From: Phenylobacterium sp.
Lineage (GTDB): Bacteria; Pseudomonadota; Alphaproteobacteria; Caulobacterales; Caulobacteraceae
Length of the DNA stretch: 62,021 nucleotides
NCBI RefSeq assembly: GCF_013822795.1
Contig: NZ_PNLB01000026.1
Location: 1 to 62,021, forward strand
Direction of reading: 5' to 3'
Under the pieces are notes generated by a model. The model ran no database searches. It worked only from the letters and a program-made list of their open reading frames with translations, and had not been told where the DNA came from. Below, piece after piece: positions 34,976-44,461 of the stretch. Positions within the stretch are counted from its first letter, which is position 1, and each line of letters opens with the position of its first letter. A program made the position numbers and the translations under genes.

Positions 34976-37900
34976 ATGAATTCTCGCATGTCTTGGCGCG
35001 ACGCCATGCTCGCGACCTCGGCGCTTTGCGCCCTCTCTATCGCGGGTGCGGCCAACGCTCAGACCGCCGACGACACGGTTGAAGAAATCATCGTCGTCGG
35101 TTCGCAGATCGAAGGCGCGAAGGTCACGGCGGCTCTCCCCGTCACCGTGGTCGATCAGGCTCAACTCGCGAACGTGGCCGCGACCTCGGGCGACGACCTG
35201 TTCCGCTCCATTCCGCAGATGGGTGACGTCAGCTTCAACTCGAGCTACCTGCCGAACTCCAGCAATAGCGCCCGCGGCGACGTCGGTTCGGTGAACCTGC
35301 GCAACCTCGGCGTCGGCAACACCCTAGTCCTGCTGAACGGCCGCCGCGTGGTGGCTCACCCGACCAGCCGCGCCGACGAGAACCTGGTGCCGGTGCTGAC
35401 CTACAACACCAACGCCATTCCGGTGAACGGCTTGAAGCGCCTGGAAGTCCTGCGTGACGGCGCCGCTGCGCTGTACGGCTCGGACGCTGTGGCCGGCGTC
35501 GTCAACACCGTGCTGCAGGACGACTTCGACGGCCTGACGGTCGAAGCCCAGTACGGCGCGGCCGAAGGCACGCACCTGCGCGAGGGTGAGTTCAACATCC
35601 AGGCTGGCCGCAACTTCCACGAAGGCCGCGGCAACATCAGCCTGTTCGCCAACTATACCAACCGCACGTCGCTGAACGCCTGGGACCAGGACTTCACTTC
35701 CTCGTCCGACAAGACGCCGCTGTTCGCGGGCACTTCGTACGCCGGCAACGTGACCCTCGACGACCGCCTGACGGCCTCGCCGTGGGCCAGCCTGACCGCC
35801 CTCACGGCCGTCCGTCAGAACGGCGCGCTGCTGACCTCGACGGCCGGCGCGTTCCACATCCAGCCCTCGACCAACTCGGCCTGCGCGGCCCAGCTGGGCG
35901 GCGGCATCTGCCTGGCCACCGGCGCGGCGGCCAACTCGGCGACCGGCGCCGACCGCAACCTGCGTTTTGACACCGGCACCTTCAACACTTCGGTCATGCC
36001 GGAGCTGGAGCGGGTCAACCTGTTCCTGACCGGCAAGTACGACATCAGCGACGACCTGCGCGCGTTCGGTGAGTTCGGCTACTACACCGCCACCACCCAC
36101 GCGGTGCAGACCTCGACGACGAACCTCAGCACCCTGCCGATCGCGATCGCCGCGTCGAACTATTACAACCCCTTCGGCGCTGCGGTCCTGCCGAACGGTC
36201 AGGCCAACCCGAACCGTCTGCCGGGCCTGAGCGTCGGTCCGGCCGGCGTCGCCGCGACGATGGCCGCCTACAACTTCGTGGACGTGGGCCCGAACCGCGT
36301 CGACGTCGAGAACGAGCAATGGCGCTTCCTCGGCGGCCTGAAGGGCGAGAAGTTCGGCTTCAACTGGGAAGGCGCGCTGCTCTATTCGAAGGCCTCGGTC
36401 GAGGACACCTCGGACGGCATCAGCGCCACGGCGCTGCAGCGTCAGATGGCTCTGGCCACGCCGGATGCCTACAACCCGTTCAACGGCGGCAGCCTCGACA
36501 ACCCGAGCATCGGTGACAACCGTCCGAGCTCGCAGGCCGCGATCGACGCCATCCGCGTCAAGACTGTCCGCAAGAACACCAGCTCGCTGGCCATGGCTGA
36601 CTTCAAGGTTTCGAAGGTCGACCTGTTCCAGGTTCCGGGCGGCGACGTCGGCTTCGCCGCCGGCGTCGAGTATCGTCGTGAAACCCAGAAGGACGACCGT
36701 GACGCCCGACTGGACGGCACGATCACCTTCACCAATGCCAACACCGGCGTGACCTACGCCAACGACCTGGTGGGGTCGAGCCCGTCGCCGGACACCAAGG
36801 GGTCGCGCAACGTGACCTCGGCCTATCTCGAGTTCGCGATTCCGCTCGTCTCGCCGGAAATGGACATCCCGTTCGTCCATAACCTGGAAGCCCAAGTCGC
36901 CGGCCGCTACGAGAGCTTCAGCGACGCTGGCGATGTGGCCAAGCCGAAGGTCGCCATGGCCTGGGACGTCGTCGACGGCCTGCGCTTCCGCGGTTCGTGG
37001 GCTCAAGGCTTCAAGGCCCCGAACCTCGAACAGGTCAACGCCACCCTGGTGACGCGTTCGAACAACCGTCGCGACTGGTATCGCTGCGAAGCCGACGTCC
37101 GCGCCGGCCGCCTCAGCAACCTGCAGGCCTGCTCCGCGCCGGCCACCGCCGAGCGGCGTTCGGGCAACCCGGAACTGAAGCCGGAAGAGTCGGAGACCTG
37201 GGGCGTCGGCGTGGTCTATGAGCCGCGCTTCATTCCGGAGGACTTCGGCCGCTTCACCTTCACCGTCGACTACTGGCGCGTGAAGCAGGACGGTATCGTC
37301 GGCCTGTTCGGCGGCGGCAACGCCATCACCGCCGACTACTACGCTCGCCTGAACGGTTCGTCGTTCGCCAACGTGGTTCGCGCTGCGCCGACCGCCGACG
37401 ACATCGCCGCCTTCGCGGGCACTGGCTTGGCTCCGGTCGGCCAGATCCTTTACATCACCGACCAGTACCAGAACCTGCTGCCGCAAGAGGCGCGCGGCCT
37501 GGACATCGGCGTGATGTGGAACCTGCGTGGTACCCAGTACGGCGACTTCAGCGTCAACTTCAACGCCGCCCATCTGATCAAGTTCTACCGCTCGCCCTCG
37601 CCGGGCGTGGCCGAGCTCATCGCCGCCCAAGCGGCTGGCGAGATCGACCCGACGATCTTCATCGGCGGCGGCGGCGATCTGGTCCGCCAGGACGGTCGTC
37701 CGGAGTGGAAGTGGTCGGCCTCGGCGACCTGGAGCTACGACCAGTGGACCGTCGGCGCCTTCACCCAGTACATCAGCGACGTGGATGACACGCAGCTGCT
37801 GGACTCCACTGGCGCGGCCTGGGTGGTCGACTCGCAGCTCACGGCCAACCTCTACGGCCAGTACGAGTTCACTGAAGGCCTGGCGTCGAACACCCGCCTG

Positions 37901-38020
37901 CGCGTCGGTGTCCGCAACCTGACCGACGAGAAGCCGCCGCTTGCCTCGGACGGCTATCTGGGCGCGCTCTACCAGCCCTACAGCCGCTACTGGTACGTGA
38001 GCGTCCGCAAGTCCTTCTAA
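34976..38020 (+). CDS. TonB-dependent receptor (1014 aa)
   Basis: Complete TonB-dependent receptor of the same plug subgroup as the one at 26669. Signal peptide ending GAANAQ, then VEEIIVVGSQIEGAK, plug with GNTLVLLNGRRVVAHP and RLEVLRDGAAALYGSDAVAGVVN, then a barrel with an internal NPELKPEESETWGVG motif and a C-terminal WYVSVRKSF ending in Phe. ATG 34976 has GAGGGG about 9 bases upstream. Its own operator-like repeat and TTGACA promoter precede it, and a terminator follows. The ligand may be the product of the neighbouring amidohydrolase or protease, which is inference. Confidence 0.94.
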   Translation: MNSRMSWRDAMLATSALCALSIAGAANAQTADDTVEEIIVVGSQIEGAKVTAALPVTVVDQAQLANVAATSGDDLFRSIPQMGDVSFNSSYLPNSSNSARGDVGSVNLRNLGVGNTLVLLNGRRVVAHPTSRADENLVPVLTYNTNAIPVNGLKRLEVLRDGAAALYGSDAVAGVVNTVLQDDFDGLTVEAQYGAAEGTHLREGEFNIQAGRNFHEGRGNISLFANYTNRTSLNAWDQDFTSSSDKTPLFAGTSYAGNVTLDDRLTASPWASLTALTAVRQNGALLTSTAGAFHIQPSTNSACAAQLGGGICLATGAAANSATGADRNLRFDTGTFNTSVMPELERVNLFLTGKYDISDDLRAFGEFGYYTATTHAVQTSTTNLSTLPIAIAASNYYNPFGAAVLPNGQANPNRLPGLSVGPAGVAATMAAYNFVDVGPNRVDVENEQWRFLGGLKGEKFGFNWEGALLYSKASVEDTSDGISATALQRQMALATPDAYNPFNGGSLDNPSIGDNRPSSQAAIDAIRVKTVRKNTSSLAMADFKVSKVDLFQVPGGDVGFAAGVEYRRETQKDDRDARLDGTITFTNANTGVTYANDLVGSSPSPDTKGSRNVTSAYLEFAIPLVSPEMDIPFVHNLEAQVAGRYESFSDAGDVAKPKVAMAWDVVDGLRFRGSWAQGFKAPNLEQVNATLVTRSNNRRDWYRCEADVRAGRLSNLQACSAPATAERRSGNPELKPEESETWGVGVVYEPRFIPEDFGRFTFTVDYWRVKQDGIVGLFGGGNAITADYYARLNGSSFANVVRAAPTADDIAAFAGTGLAPVGQILYITDQYQNLLPQEARGLDIGVMWNLRGTQYGDFSVNFNAAHLIKFYRSPSPGVAELIAAQAAGEIDPTIFIGGGGDLVRQDGRPEWKWSASATWSYDQWTVGAFTQYISDVDDTQLLDSTGAAWVVDSQLTANLYGQYEFTEGLASNTRLRVGVRNLTDEKPPLASDGYLGALYQPYSRYWYVSVRKSF

Positions 38021-38049
38021 GGGCGAACGGAAACTCGAAAGACCAAGCG

Positions 38050-38086
38050 CCGGCCGGTTCCGCGAGGGACCGGCCGGTTTGCTTTT
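38050..38086 (+). terminator. Rho-independent terminator of the TonB receptor
   Basis: CCGGCCGGT (38050-38058) pairs with ACCGGCCGG (38069-38077), followed by TTTGCTTTT. Confidence 0.93.
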
Positions 38087-38224
38087 GTGGCCGGTGCGGT
38101 ATGGCGGCGCCTGCCGCCGATCATCGCCGCGTCGCCGCGCAGGCGAGCGTCATAACGCGCCGAAACCGCGTGCGCCGGAGGTTAGGGATAGGAACAACGA
38201 GACAATTGGCTTTGGAGGCGCGCC

Positions 38225-38446
38225 ATGAAGCTGTGGGGCCAGATTTCGATCGAGCTCAATGTCGGCGACTATGTCGAGGCGGCTGAGCACCAACGCCGAC
38301 TGGAAGCCATTTTGGAGCAGGCGAGGGCGGTCTATCCGGAAGCGACGCTAGCTATGCGCGAGCGGCGTGAGCGGCGGCCGACGCCGGCCGTGCGGGCCCT
38401 GCCGGCTAATCTGGCGACGCGAGCCGGCGCCCATGTGGACGGCTGA
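38225..38446 (+). CDS. Small uncharacterised protein (73 aa)
   Basis: ATG 38225 follows GGAGG with a 7-base gap. Begins MKLWGQISIELNVGDYVEAA, then a helical HQRRLEAILEQARAVYP and a basic RERRERR segment. The stop lies 14 bases inside the following MarR-like gene, so they are translationally linked and may form a regulator plus partner. No known domain recognised. Codon usage fits the neighbours. Confidence 0.7.
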   Translation: MKLWGQISIELNVGDYVEAAEHQRRLEAILEQARAVYPEATLAMRERRERRPTPAVRALPANLATRAGAHVDG

Positions 38447-38789
38447 GCCGATGCGGTCGCGGATCGTGCTCGTCGAGGCCCTGACTCTTTTTCGGAGCTT
38501 CAACCCAACCATCACCGTCAACGAGATCGCTGCGTTCCTGCACGCCTGCGATCGTGAAGGCCTGACCATTCAGGAGTTGGCTGAACAAGCGTGCATGACC
38601 GAACCAACGGCTTCGCGCAGCATCCGCTCGTTCGGGCCGCCGGGATCCGAGTGGGCCAGAGCGCCGGCATGCGGCCTGGTCGAGGCCTTCTTGAACCCGA
38701 ACGACGGCCGCAGTCGGGTTCTGCATCTCACACCGGCCGGACGCGCTGTGCGCGATCGACTGGATGCGATCGTCGGACGGTCAGCCTGA
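38433..38789 (+). CDS. MarR-like winged-helix protein (118 aa)
   Basis: Winged-helix domain: LTIQELAEQACMTEPTASRSIRSFG is the helix-turn-helix, and FLNPNDGRSRVLHLTPAGRAVRDRL the wing plus the last helix, both typical of MarR. The usual long N-terminal dimerisation helix is short here (RIVLVEALTLFRSFN). ATG 38433 overlaps the preceding small gene by 14 bases; ATG 38451 is an alternative. The wing contains an unusual PPGSEWARAPACG insertion between recognition helix and beta strands. Target unknown. Confidence 0.8.
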   Translation: MWTAEPMRSRIVLVEALTLFRSFNPTITVNEIAAFLHACDREGLTIQELAEQACMTEPTASRSIRSFGPPGSEWARAPACGLVEAFLNPNDGRSRVLHLTPAGRAVRDRLDAIVGRSA

Positions 38790-38917
38790 CCTGCGGCGTC
38801 TGCATTCATCAGTGAAATCGTCCTTCGACGCGTGGGCGTCGTCGTTTGTCGCGAACTCCATGACCCATCTGCCGGCGTGCTCCATTCGACGGTCGCCCGC
38901 GGCTGGAGGACACGGCG

Positions 38918-39385
38918 ATGGAGATGCAGCTCGACCGGTTGGACCTGCGGATACTGTCGGCCCTGCAGGTGTCGAACCAGACTAGCGCCCATGAGTTGGC
39001 CGACAGGGTGCCGCTGTCGCCGTCGGCGATCCAGCGGCGGATCCGCAGCTATCGGAGCAACGGCGTCATCGCCGCCGACATCTCGGTGCTGGACCCGCGA
39101 CTGGCGGGGGACCACATCTCGGTGATGGTGATGATCCAGCTGGCGCAGCAGGGGCCCGCGCGGGTCGCCGATGTGCGGGCGCGGCTGAGCCGCTCGCCAC
39201 ATGTGCAGGTGGTCATGGAGCTGGCCGGCGCCTACGACCTGATGTGCATCACGGTCTTTGAAAGCATGGACGGATTCAACGCGTTCGTGGACGCCGAGAT
39301 CGCCGATCACCCGTCGGTGGGGCGCTTCGAGGCGGTGTTCGTGCGCCGACGCGTGAAGTTTGGCGCGGCCATACCGCTGACCTAG
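38918..39385 (+). CDS. Lrp/AsnC-family transcriptional regulator
   Basis: 155-residue regulator. The N-terminal helix-turn-helix (LDLRILSALQVSNQTSAHELADRVPLSPSAIQRRI) is followed by the RAM ligand-binding domain (QVVMELAGAYDLMCITVFESMDGF). Such proteins respond to amino acids and form octamers. GGAGGACACGGCG precedes ATG 38918. Stop codon overlaps the stop of the convergent TetR gene. The target is not evident; amino acid metabolism or transport is the family theme. Confidence 0.95.
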   Translation: MEMQLDRLDLRILSALQVSNQTSAHELADRVPLSPSAIQRRIRSYRSNGVIAADISVLDPRLAGDHISVMVMIQLAQQGPARVADVRARLSRSPHVQVVMELAGAYDLMCITVFESMDGFNAFVDAEIADHPSVGRFEAVFVRRRVKFGAAIPLT

Positions 39386-39981
39386 GGCTCGATCGCGGCC
39401 TGGATGACTTTGGCCAGTCGGCGGCGCAGAGCCGCCTGTCCCTCCACGTCGAGGTCGTGGTCGTCGGTGATGGCGCGGGAGATCGCCACGCCCATGATCA
39501 GGTCGCCGGCCAGGCGGGCTCGGACATCGGCCTCGGGGCCGCCCAGATAGGCCGCGAAGGGATCGTGGAACCAGGTCCGCATGGAGCGTCGCAGCGGCTC
39601 GGCGGCGGCTGGCGACGACGCCGATCGCAGCATGATCAAGAGGTGATCGAGACCGTCCTGGCGGTCGGGATCGTCCATGAGCTTGTCGGCGACGCGCTCG
39701 CCGAACTGGCTCAGTTCGCCCTGAAAGAGTTCCGTAGCGTCAGGTCCGCAGTTCAGGACCTCGACGAAGAGCTCTTCCTTGGAGCCGAAATAGCGAGAAA
39801 CCAGCGCCGCGTCGACGCGGGCGTCGGCGGCGATCTCGCGGAGGCTCGCGCCGTCATAACCCTCTTTGGCGAAACGACTTTTCGCCGCGTCGAGGATCGC
39901 TTGTCTTGTCGCCGCCGCGTTGCGCGCGCGCACCGGCGCCACATTTTCGGCCATTTTCGCCGTTCGCTCCCTTGTTGTCAT
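39382..39981 (-). CDS. TetR-family repressor of the RND efflux operon
   Basis: The helix-turn-helix spans GYDGASLREIAADARVDAALVSRYFGSKEELF; the C-terminal domain is of the type found in AcrR/RutR relatives. The family usually controls a divergently transcribed pump, as here (divergent from the adaptor gene). ATG 39981 gives 199 aa but lies inside operator 1; ATG 39954, preceded by AAGGGAG, gives 190 aa starting MAENVAPVRARN and is equally possible. Prediction: a hydrophobic compound lifts repression of the efflux operon and of the regulator itself. Confidence 0.93.
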   Translation of the reverse strand: MTTRERTAKMAENVAPVRARNAAATRQAILDAAKSRFAKEGYDGASLREIAADARVDAALVSRYFGSKEELFVEVLNCGPDATELFQGELSQFGERVADKLMDDPDRQDGLDHLLIMLRSASSPAAAEPLRRSMRTWFHDPFAAYLGGPEADVRARLAGDLIMGVAISRAITDDHDLDVEGQAALRRRLAKVIQAAIEP

Positions 39982-40033
39982 CGGCTGTTGACATATGTAG
40001 GCCCTGTCGATGTAAAAGTCATCAACCGTTGAC
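39977..40033 (+). promoter_or_regulatory. Efflux promoter flanked by two matching TetR operators
   Basis: GTCATC-N4-GTTGAC appears at 39977-39992 and 40018-40033, each an imperfect palindrome with half-site GTCAWC. TTGACA (39988-39993) and TGTAAA (40011-40016) with a 17-base spacer look like -35 and -10 boxes of the efflux operon. Operator 1 covers the -35 and operator 2 the initiation region. Confidence 0.65.
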
Positions 40034-40063
40034 TTGGGCGCTCCCCCGCCCGTGGGATAAATC

Positions 40064-41212
40064 ATGCGTAAGTTTTTCGCGCCGTTCGTCGCAACGGCCG
40101 CCGCTGCATTGGTTCTGGCCGGATGCGGCAAGCCTGAAGGTCCGCCGCAGATGCCGGCGCCGGAGGTTTCCGTCGCCACGCCGCTGCGGCAATCGGTCGT
40201 TGATTGGGACGATTTCACCGGACGCTTCGAAGCGCCCGAGCGCGTCGACGTGCGCGCCCGCACCAGCGGCTACCTGCAAGCCGCCCATTTCCGCGAAGGC
40301 CAATTCGTCAACAAGGGCCAGCTGCTGTTCACGCTGGACCCGCGTCCGGCCGAAGCCCAGCTCGCCGCCGCGCGCGCCCAGGCCAAGCTGGCTGCAGCGG
40401 ATCTTGCTCGCGCCGAGACCCTGCTGAAGGTCCAGGCCATCAGCCGCGAAGAGTACGACAACAAGCGCGCCGCCAGCGAAGTCGCCCAGGCGACGGTCCA
40501 GGCGCGGGCATTGGACCTCGAGTTCACCCGCGTCACTGCGCCGACCTCGGGCGTCGTCTCGGATCGCCGCGTCGATCCGGGCAACGTGATCTCGGGCGGC
40601 GGGGCCGGCGCGGACGTGCTGACCACCATCGTCTCCACCACGCCGATCCACTTCCTGTTCGACGCCTCCGAGGCCCAGCTGCTCAAGGACCAGCGCGCGA
40701 CGGGCAAGGGCGGCAAGGTGCAGATCCGCCTGCAGGACGAGGCCGACTACCGCTGGACCGGCCAGATCGACTTCACCGACAACAGCATCGACGGCGCGTC
40801 CGGCGCCATCCGGATGCGCGCCGTGGTCCCCAACCCGAACGGCTTCCTGAAGCCGGGCATGTTCGCCAAGGCCAAGGTCGAAGGCGGCCAGGCCTATGAC
40901 GCGTTGCTGGTGCCGGAAGCCGCCATCGTCGCCGACGGCGCCCGCAAGGCGGTCAACGTCGTGGCGGCCGACGGCTCGGTGACCCTGAAGCCGGTCGAGC
41001 TTGGCCCGACCACGCAGGGCCTGCGGGTCATCCGCAGCGGCATCAAGCCGGACGACAAGGTCATCGTGAACGGCGGCGTGCGCCTGATGGGGCCGAACAT
41101 GAAGGTCAAGGCCAAGGTCGTGACCATCGAGCCCAAGAAGGCCGCTGCCCAGGCCGCGTCCACTGTCACCATTCCCGTGGCCTCGAGCGCCACGCCGGTC
41201 GGCGCCCGCTAA
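40064..41212 (+). CDS. RND efflux periplasmic adaptor (MFP) lipoprotein
   Basis: 382-residue membrane fusion protein. Lipobox LVLAGC (Cys near 22), barrel-sandwich part with ARTSGYLQAAHFREGQFVNKGQLLF, an alpha-hairpin (about residues 95-150), and the second lipoyl half FTRVTAPTSGVVSDRRVDPGNVI. It bridges the inner-membrane pump and outer-membrane channel. It is the first gene of the efflux operon and lies 24 bases before the pump gene. The order of adaptor, pump and channel, with a divergent TetR, is the AcrAB-TolC type. Confidence 0.96.
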   Translation: MRKFFAPFVATAAAALVLAGCGKPEGPPQMPAPEVSVATPLRQSVVDWDDFTGRFEAPERVDVRARTSGYLQAAHFREGQFVNKGQLLFTLDPRPAEAQLAAARAQAKLAAADLARAETLLKVQAISREEYDNKRAASEVAQATVQARALDLEFTRVTAPTSGVVSDRRVDPGNVISGGGAGADVLTTIVSTTPIHFLFDASEAQLLKDQRATGKGGKVQIRLQDEADYRWTGQIDFTDNSIDGASGAIRMRAVVPNPNGFLKPGMFAKAKVEGGQAYDALLVPEAAIVADGARKAVNVVAADGSVTLKPVELGPTTQGLRVIRSGIKPDDKVIVNGGVRLMGPNMKVKAKVVTIEPKKAAAQAASTVTIPVASSATPVGAR

Positions 41213-41236
41213 GGGCCCGATCCAGGGACGGAATCC

Positions 41237-44200
41237 ATGCGTTTCTCGCACTTCTTCATCGACCGCCCGATCTTCGCGGGCGTGCTGTCGGTGTTCATCG
41301 CCCTGATCGGGGCCTTCGCCTTGCCGCTGCTGCCGCTGTCGCAGTATCCGGACATCGCGCCCCCGACCATCGCGGTCACCGCCACCTATCCCGGCGCCTC
41401 GGCCGAGACCCTCGCCGAGACCGTCGCCGCGCCGATTGAGCAGGAAATCAACGGCGTCGAGGGCATGCTCTACATGACCTCGTCGTCGACCGCCGACGGC
41501 ATGGCGACGATCTCCGTGACCTTCGAGCCGGGCACCGACCTCGACGCCGCGCAGGTGCTCGTCCAGAACCGGGTGGCGCTCGCCACGCCGCGCCTGCCCG
41601 AGCAGGTGCGTCAGGTCGGGGTGACCGTAAACAAGCAGCTTTCAGGCTTCTTGCTGCTCGTCGCGCTGACCTCTGATGATCCCAACGCCGACCTCGACCA
41701 CATCGGCAACTTCGCGAACTCGACGGTTCGCGACCGCATGCTGCGCATCAAGGGCGTCGGCGGCGTGCAGGTGTTCGGCGGCGGCTTCTACTCGATGCGG
41801 GTCTGGATCGACCCGGGCAAGGCCTCGGCGCGCAACCTGACCTCCGACGAGATCGTGGCGGCGCTGCGAGCCCAGAATGTCCAGGCTGCGGGCGGCGCCC
41901 TCGGTCAGGCTCCGAACGACACCGGCGCGGCCTTCCAGCTGCCGGTGCAGGTCCAGGGCCGACTGGCCGATCCGGAAGAGTTCGCCAACATCGTCATCCG
42001 CACCGACGCCGACGGACGCGTGACCCGCGTGCGCGACATCGGCCGCGTCGAGCTGGGCGCCCAGGACTACGGGATGCGCGGCTACTTCGACGGCAAGCGC
42101 GGCATCGGCCTGGCGATCGTTCAGCAACCGGGCGCCAACGCCCTGTCGACCGCCGCCGAAGTCATGAAGGCGGTTGAGGAACTGAAGCCGTCCATGCCGC
42201 AAGGCGTGAGCTACTCGATCCCCTACAATCCGACTGAATTCGTCGAGGCGTCCGTCGCCTCGGTGCAGAGCACCTTGTTCGAAGCGGTGATCCTCGTGGT
42301 CGTCGTGATCATGGTGTTCCTGCAGACCTGGCGCGCGGCGATCATCCCAATCCTGGCGATCCCGGTCGCCCTGGTCGGCACCTTCGCGGTGCAACTCGCG
42401 CTCGGCTATTCGCTGAACTCGCTGTCGATGTTCGCCCTCGTGCTGGCGGTCGGCATCGTCGTCGACGACGCCATCGTCGTGGTCGAGGCGGTGGAGCGAA
42501 ACATACGCCGAGGCATGACGCCAAGAGAGGCGGCGTTCAGGACCATGGACGAAGTGTCCGGCGCCCTGATCGCCATCGGTCTGGTGCTGCTGGCCGTGTT
42601 CGTGCCGACCGCCTTTATGCCCGGCATCCCCGGCATGTTCTTCCGCCAGTTCGCGGTCACCATCTCGGCCGCCTCGGTGATCTCGCTGATCACTTCGCTG
42701 ACCTTGTCGCCGGCCCTCGCCGCGCTGCTGCTCAAGCCGCATGTCGAGCACTCGCTCGACACCGGCCCGCGCTGGATGCGTCCGATCAAGATGGCCGGTC
42801 ACAAGTTCAACAGCGGCTTCGACTGGCTGAGCGACAAGTACGGCGCGCTGACCGCCCGCCTGGTGCGCGCCAGCATGATCGTGCTGGTGATCTATGCGGG
42901 CCTGATCCTGCTGACCGGCTGGCGTCTGACCGCCACCCCGACCGGCTTCATCCCGCAGCAGGACCAGGGCTTCCTGATCGGCGTCGTCCAGCTTCCGCCG
43001 GGCGCCTCGCTCGAGCGCACCGACGCAGTCGTCCGCCAAGCCGCGGCGATCGTGCAGGACACCCCTGGCGTTCAGGGCGTCTCGGCCTTCGCCGGTCTCG
43101 ACGGGGCCAGCTTCTCGGCCATGTCCAACGGCGGCGTGTTCTTCGTGAAGCTCGACGACTGGTCCGAGCGCGGCAAGGAACTGAGCGCCGACAACATGGC
43201 CGGCATGGTCATGGGACGTCTGTCGGGCATCCAGGAAGCCAACATCTTCTTCCTGGCGCCGCCGCCTGTCGAAGGCATGGGCAACGCCGGCGGCTTCAAG
43301 ATGATGGTCCAGGATCGCTCGGGCGCCGGCTATGCTGCGCTGGAGCAGGCGGCCAACGGCCTGGTTGGGGCCGCGGCTGGAACGCCGCAGTCCACCGTGG
43401 GCGTCTTCTCGCAGTTCAACACCGGCTCGCCGCGCGTGACCGCCGAGATCGACCGCGACAAGGCCCTGCTGATGGGCGTGCAGCCTGGCGCGATCTACGA
43501 CGCCATGAGCACCTATCTCGGCTCGACCTACGTCAACGACTTCAACCTGCTGGGTCGCACCTTCCGGGTGACTGCGCAGGCCGAGTCCGACGCGCGGGAC
43601 GACCCGTCCGACATCGCCGGCATCAAGGTCCGTTCGGCGTCGGGCGGCATGGTGCCCCTGGGCTCGCTGGCCACGGTGAAGGACGAAACCGGTCCGGTCC
43701 GCGTGGTGCGCTACAATCTCTTCCCGGCCGCAGAAGTGCAGGGCGGGGCGCCTCCGGGCGTGGCGTCGGGCGATGCGCTCACGGCGATGGAGCAACACGC
43801 CGCCAAGGTGCTGCCGGCCGGCTTCAGCTACGAGTGGACCGAACTCGCCTATCAGGAAAAGGCGGCCGGCAACTCCGGCGCCCTGATCTTCCTCCTGGCA
43901 GTGGTGTTCGTGTTCCTGGTGCTGGCCGCGCAATACGAGGCCTTCACCCTGCCGTTGGCGGTCATCCTGATCGTGCCGATGTGCATCCTCGCGGCCATTC
44001 TCGGCGTGAACTTGCGGGGCCAGGACAACAACATCCTGACCCAGATCGGTCTGATCGTGCTTGTCGCCCTGGCGGCCAAGAACGCGATCCTCATCGTCGA
44101 ATTCGCCAAGCAGGCGGAGGAAGACGAGGGGGCCGACCGGTTCGAAGCGGCCATCAAGGCGGCCCGGACCCGTCTGCGGCCGATCCTGATGACTTCGTTC

Positions 44201-44461
44201 GCCTTCATCTTGGGCGTGCTGCCGCTGGCGATCGCCACGGGGCCGGGGGCGGAGATGCGTCAGGCGCTGGGCACGGCGGTGTTCTTCGGGATGCTGGGCG
44301 TGACTGTCTTCGGCCTGATCTTCACGCCGGTCTTCTACGTGCTCTGCCGCTGGCTGGCCGCTCGCCTACCGAAGGCCAAGGGCAAGGAAGAGAAGACCTA
44401 TCCGACCACCGGGGGCGGCACGCCGCACCACCCGCTCGAGTATGAAGGAGGCGCGAAGTGA
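41237..44461 (+). CDS. RND multidrug efflux pump, HAE1 (AcrB) family
   Basis: 1074-residue inner-membrane proton/drug antiporter. Twelve membrane segments and two large periplasmic loops. The N-terminus RFSHFFIDRPIFAGVLSVFIALIGAFALPLLPLSQYPDIAPP is diagnostic of HAE1. The proton relay is intact: two adjacent Asp in GIVVDDAIVVVE and the Lys in LVALAAKNAILIVEFA. The GTGA overlap with the channel gene (44458-44461) couples translation. Expected substrates are amphiphilic drugs, bile-like or plant compounds. Confidence 0.97.
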   Translation: MRFSHFFIDRPIFAGVLSVFIALIGAFALPLLPLSQYPDIAPPTIAVTATYPGASAETLAETVAAPIEQEINGVEGMLYMTSSSTADGMATISVTFEPGTDLDAAQVLVQNRVALATPRLPEQVRQVGVTVNKQLSGFLLLVALTSDDPNADLDHIGNFANSTVRDRMLRIKGVGGVQVFGGGFYSMRVWIDPGKASARNLTSDEIVAALRAQNVQAAGGALGQAPNDTGAAFQLPVQVQGRLADPEEFANIVIRTDADGRVTRVRDIGRVELGAQDYGMRGYFDGKRGIGLAIVQQPGANALSTAAEVMKAVEELKPSMPQGVSYSIPYNPTEFVEASVASVQSTLFEAVILVVVVIMVFLQTWRAAIIPILAIPVALVGTFAVQLALGYSLNSLSMFALVLAVGIVVDDAIVVVEAVERNIRRGMTPREAAFRTMDEVSGALIAIGLVLLAVFVPTAFMPGIPGMFFRQFAVTISAASVISLITSLTLSPALAALLLKPHVEHSLDTGPRWMRPIKMAGHKFNSGFDWLSDKYGALTARLVRASMIVLVIYAGLILLTGWRLTATPTGFIPQQDQGFLIGVVQLPPGASLERTDAVVRQAAAIVQDTPGVQGVSAFAGLDGASFSAMSNGGVFFVKLDDWSERGKELSADNMAGMVMGRLSGIQEANIFFLAPPPVEGMGNAGGFKMMVQDRSGAGYAALEQAANGLVGAAAGTPQSTVGVFSQFNTGSPRVTAEIDRDKALLMGVQPGAIYDAMSTYLGSTYVNDFNLLGRTFRVTAQAESDARDDPSDIAGIKVRSASGGMVPLGSLATVKDETGPVRVVRYNLFPAAEVQGGAPPGVASGDALTAMEQHAAKVLPAGFSYEWTELAYQEKAAGNSGALIFLLAVVFVFLVLAAQYEAFTLPLAVILIVPMCILAAILGVNLRGQDNNILTQIGLIVLVALAAKNAILIVEFAKQAEEDEGADRFEAAIKAARTRLRPILMTSFAFILGVLPLAIATGPGAEMRQALGTAVFFGMLGVTVFGLIFTPVFYVLCRWLAARLPKAKGKEEKTYPTTGGGTPHHPLEYEGGAK

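Noticed and set aside
35324..37630. 768-codon minus-strand frame opposite the receptor at 34976
   Set aside because: Same kind of shadow as above; no ribosome binding site or recognisable domain.
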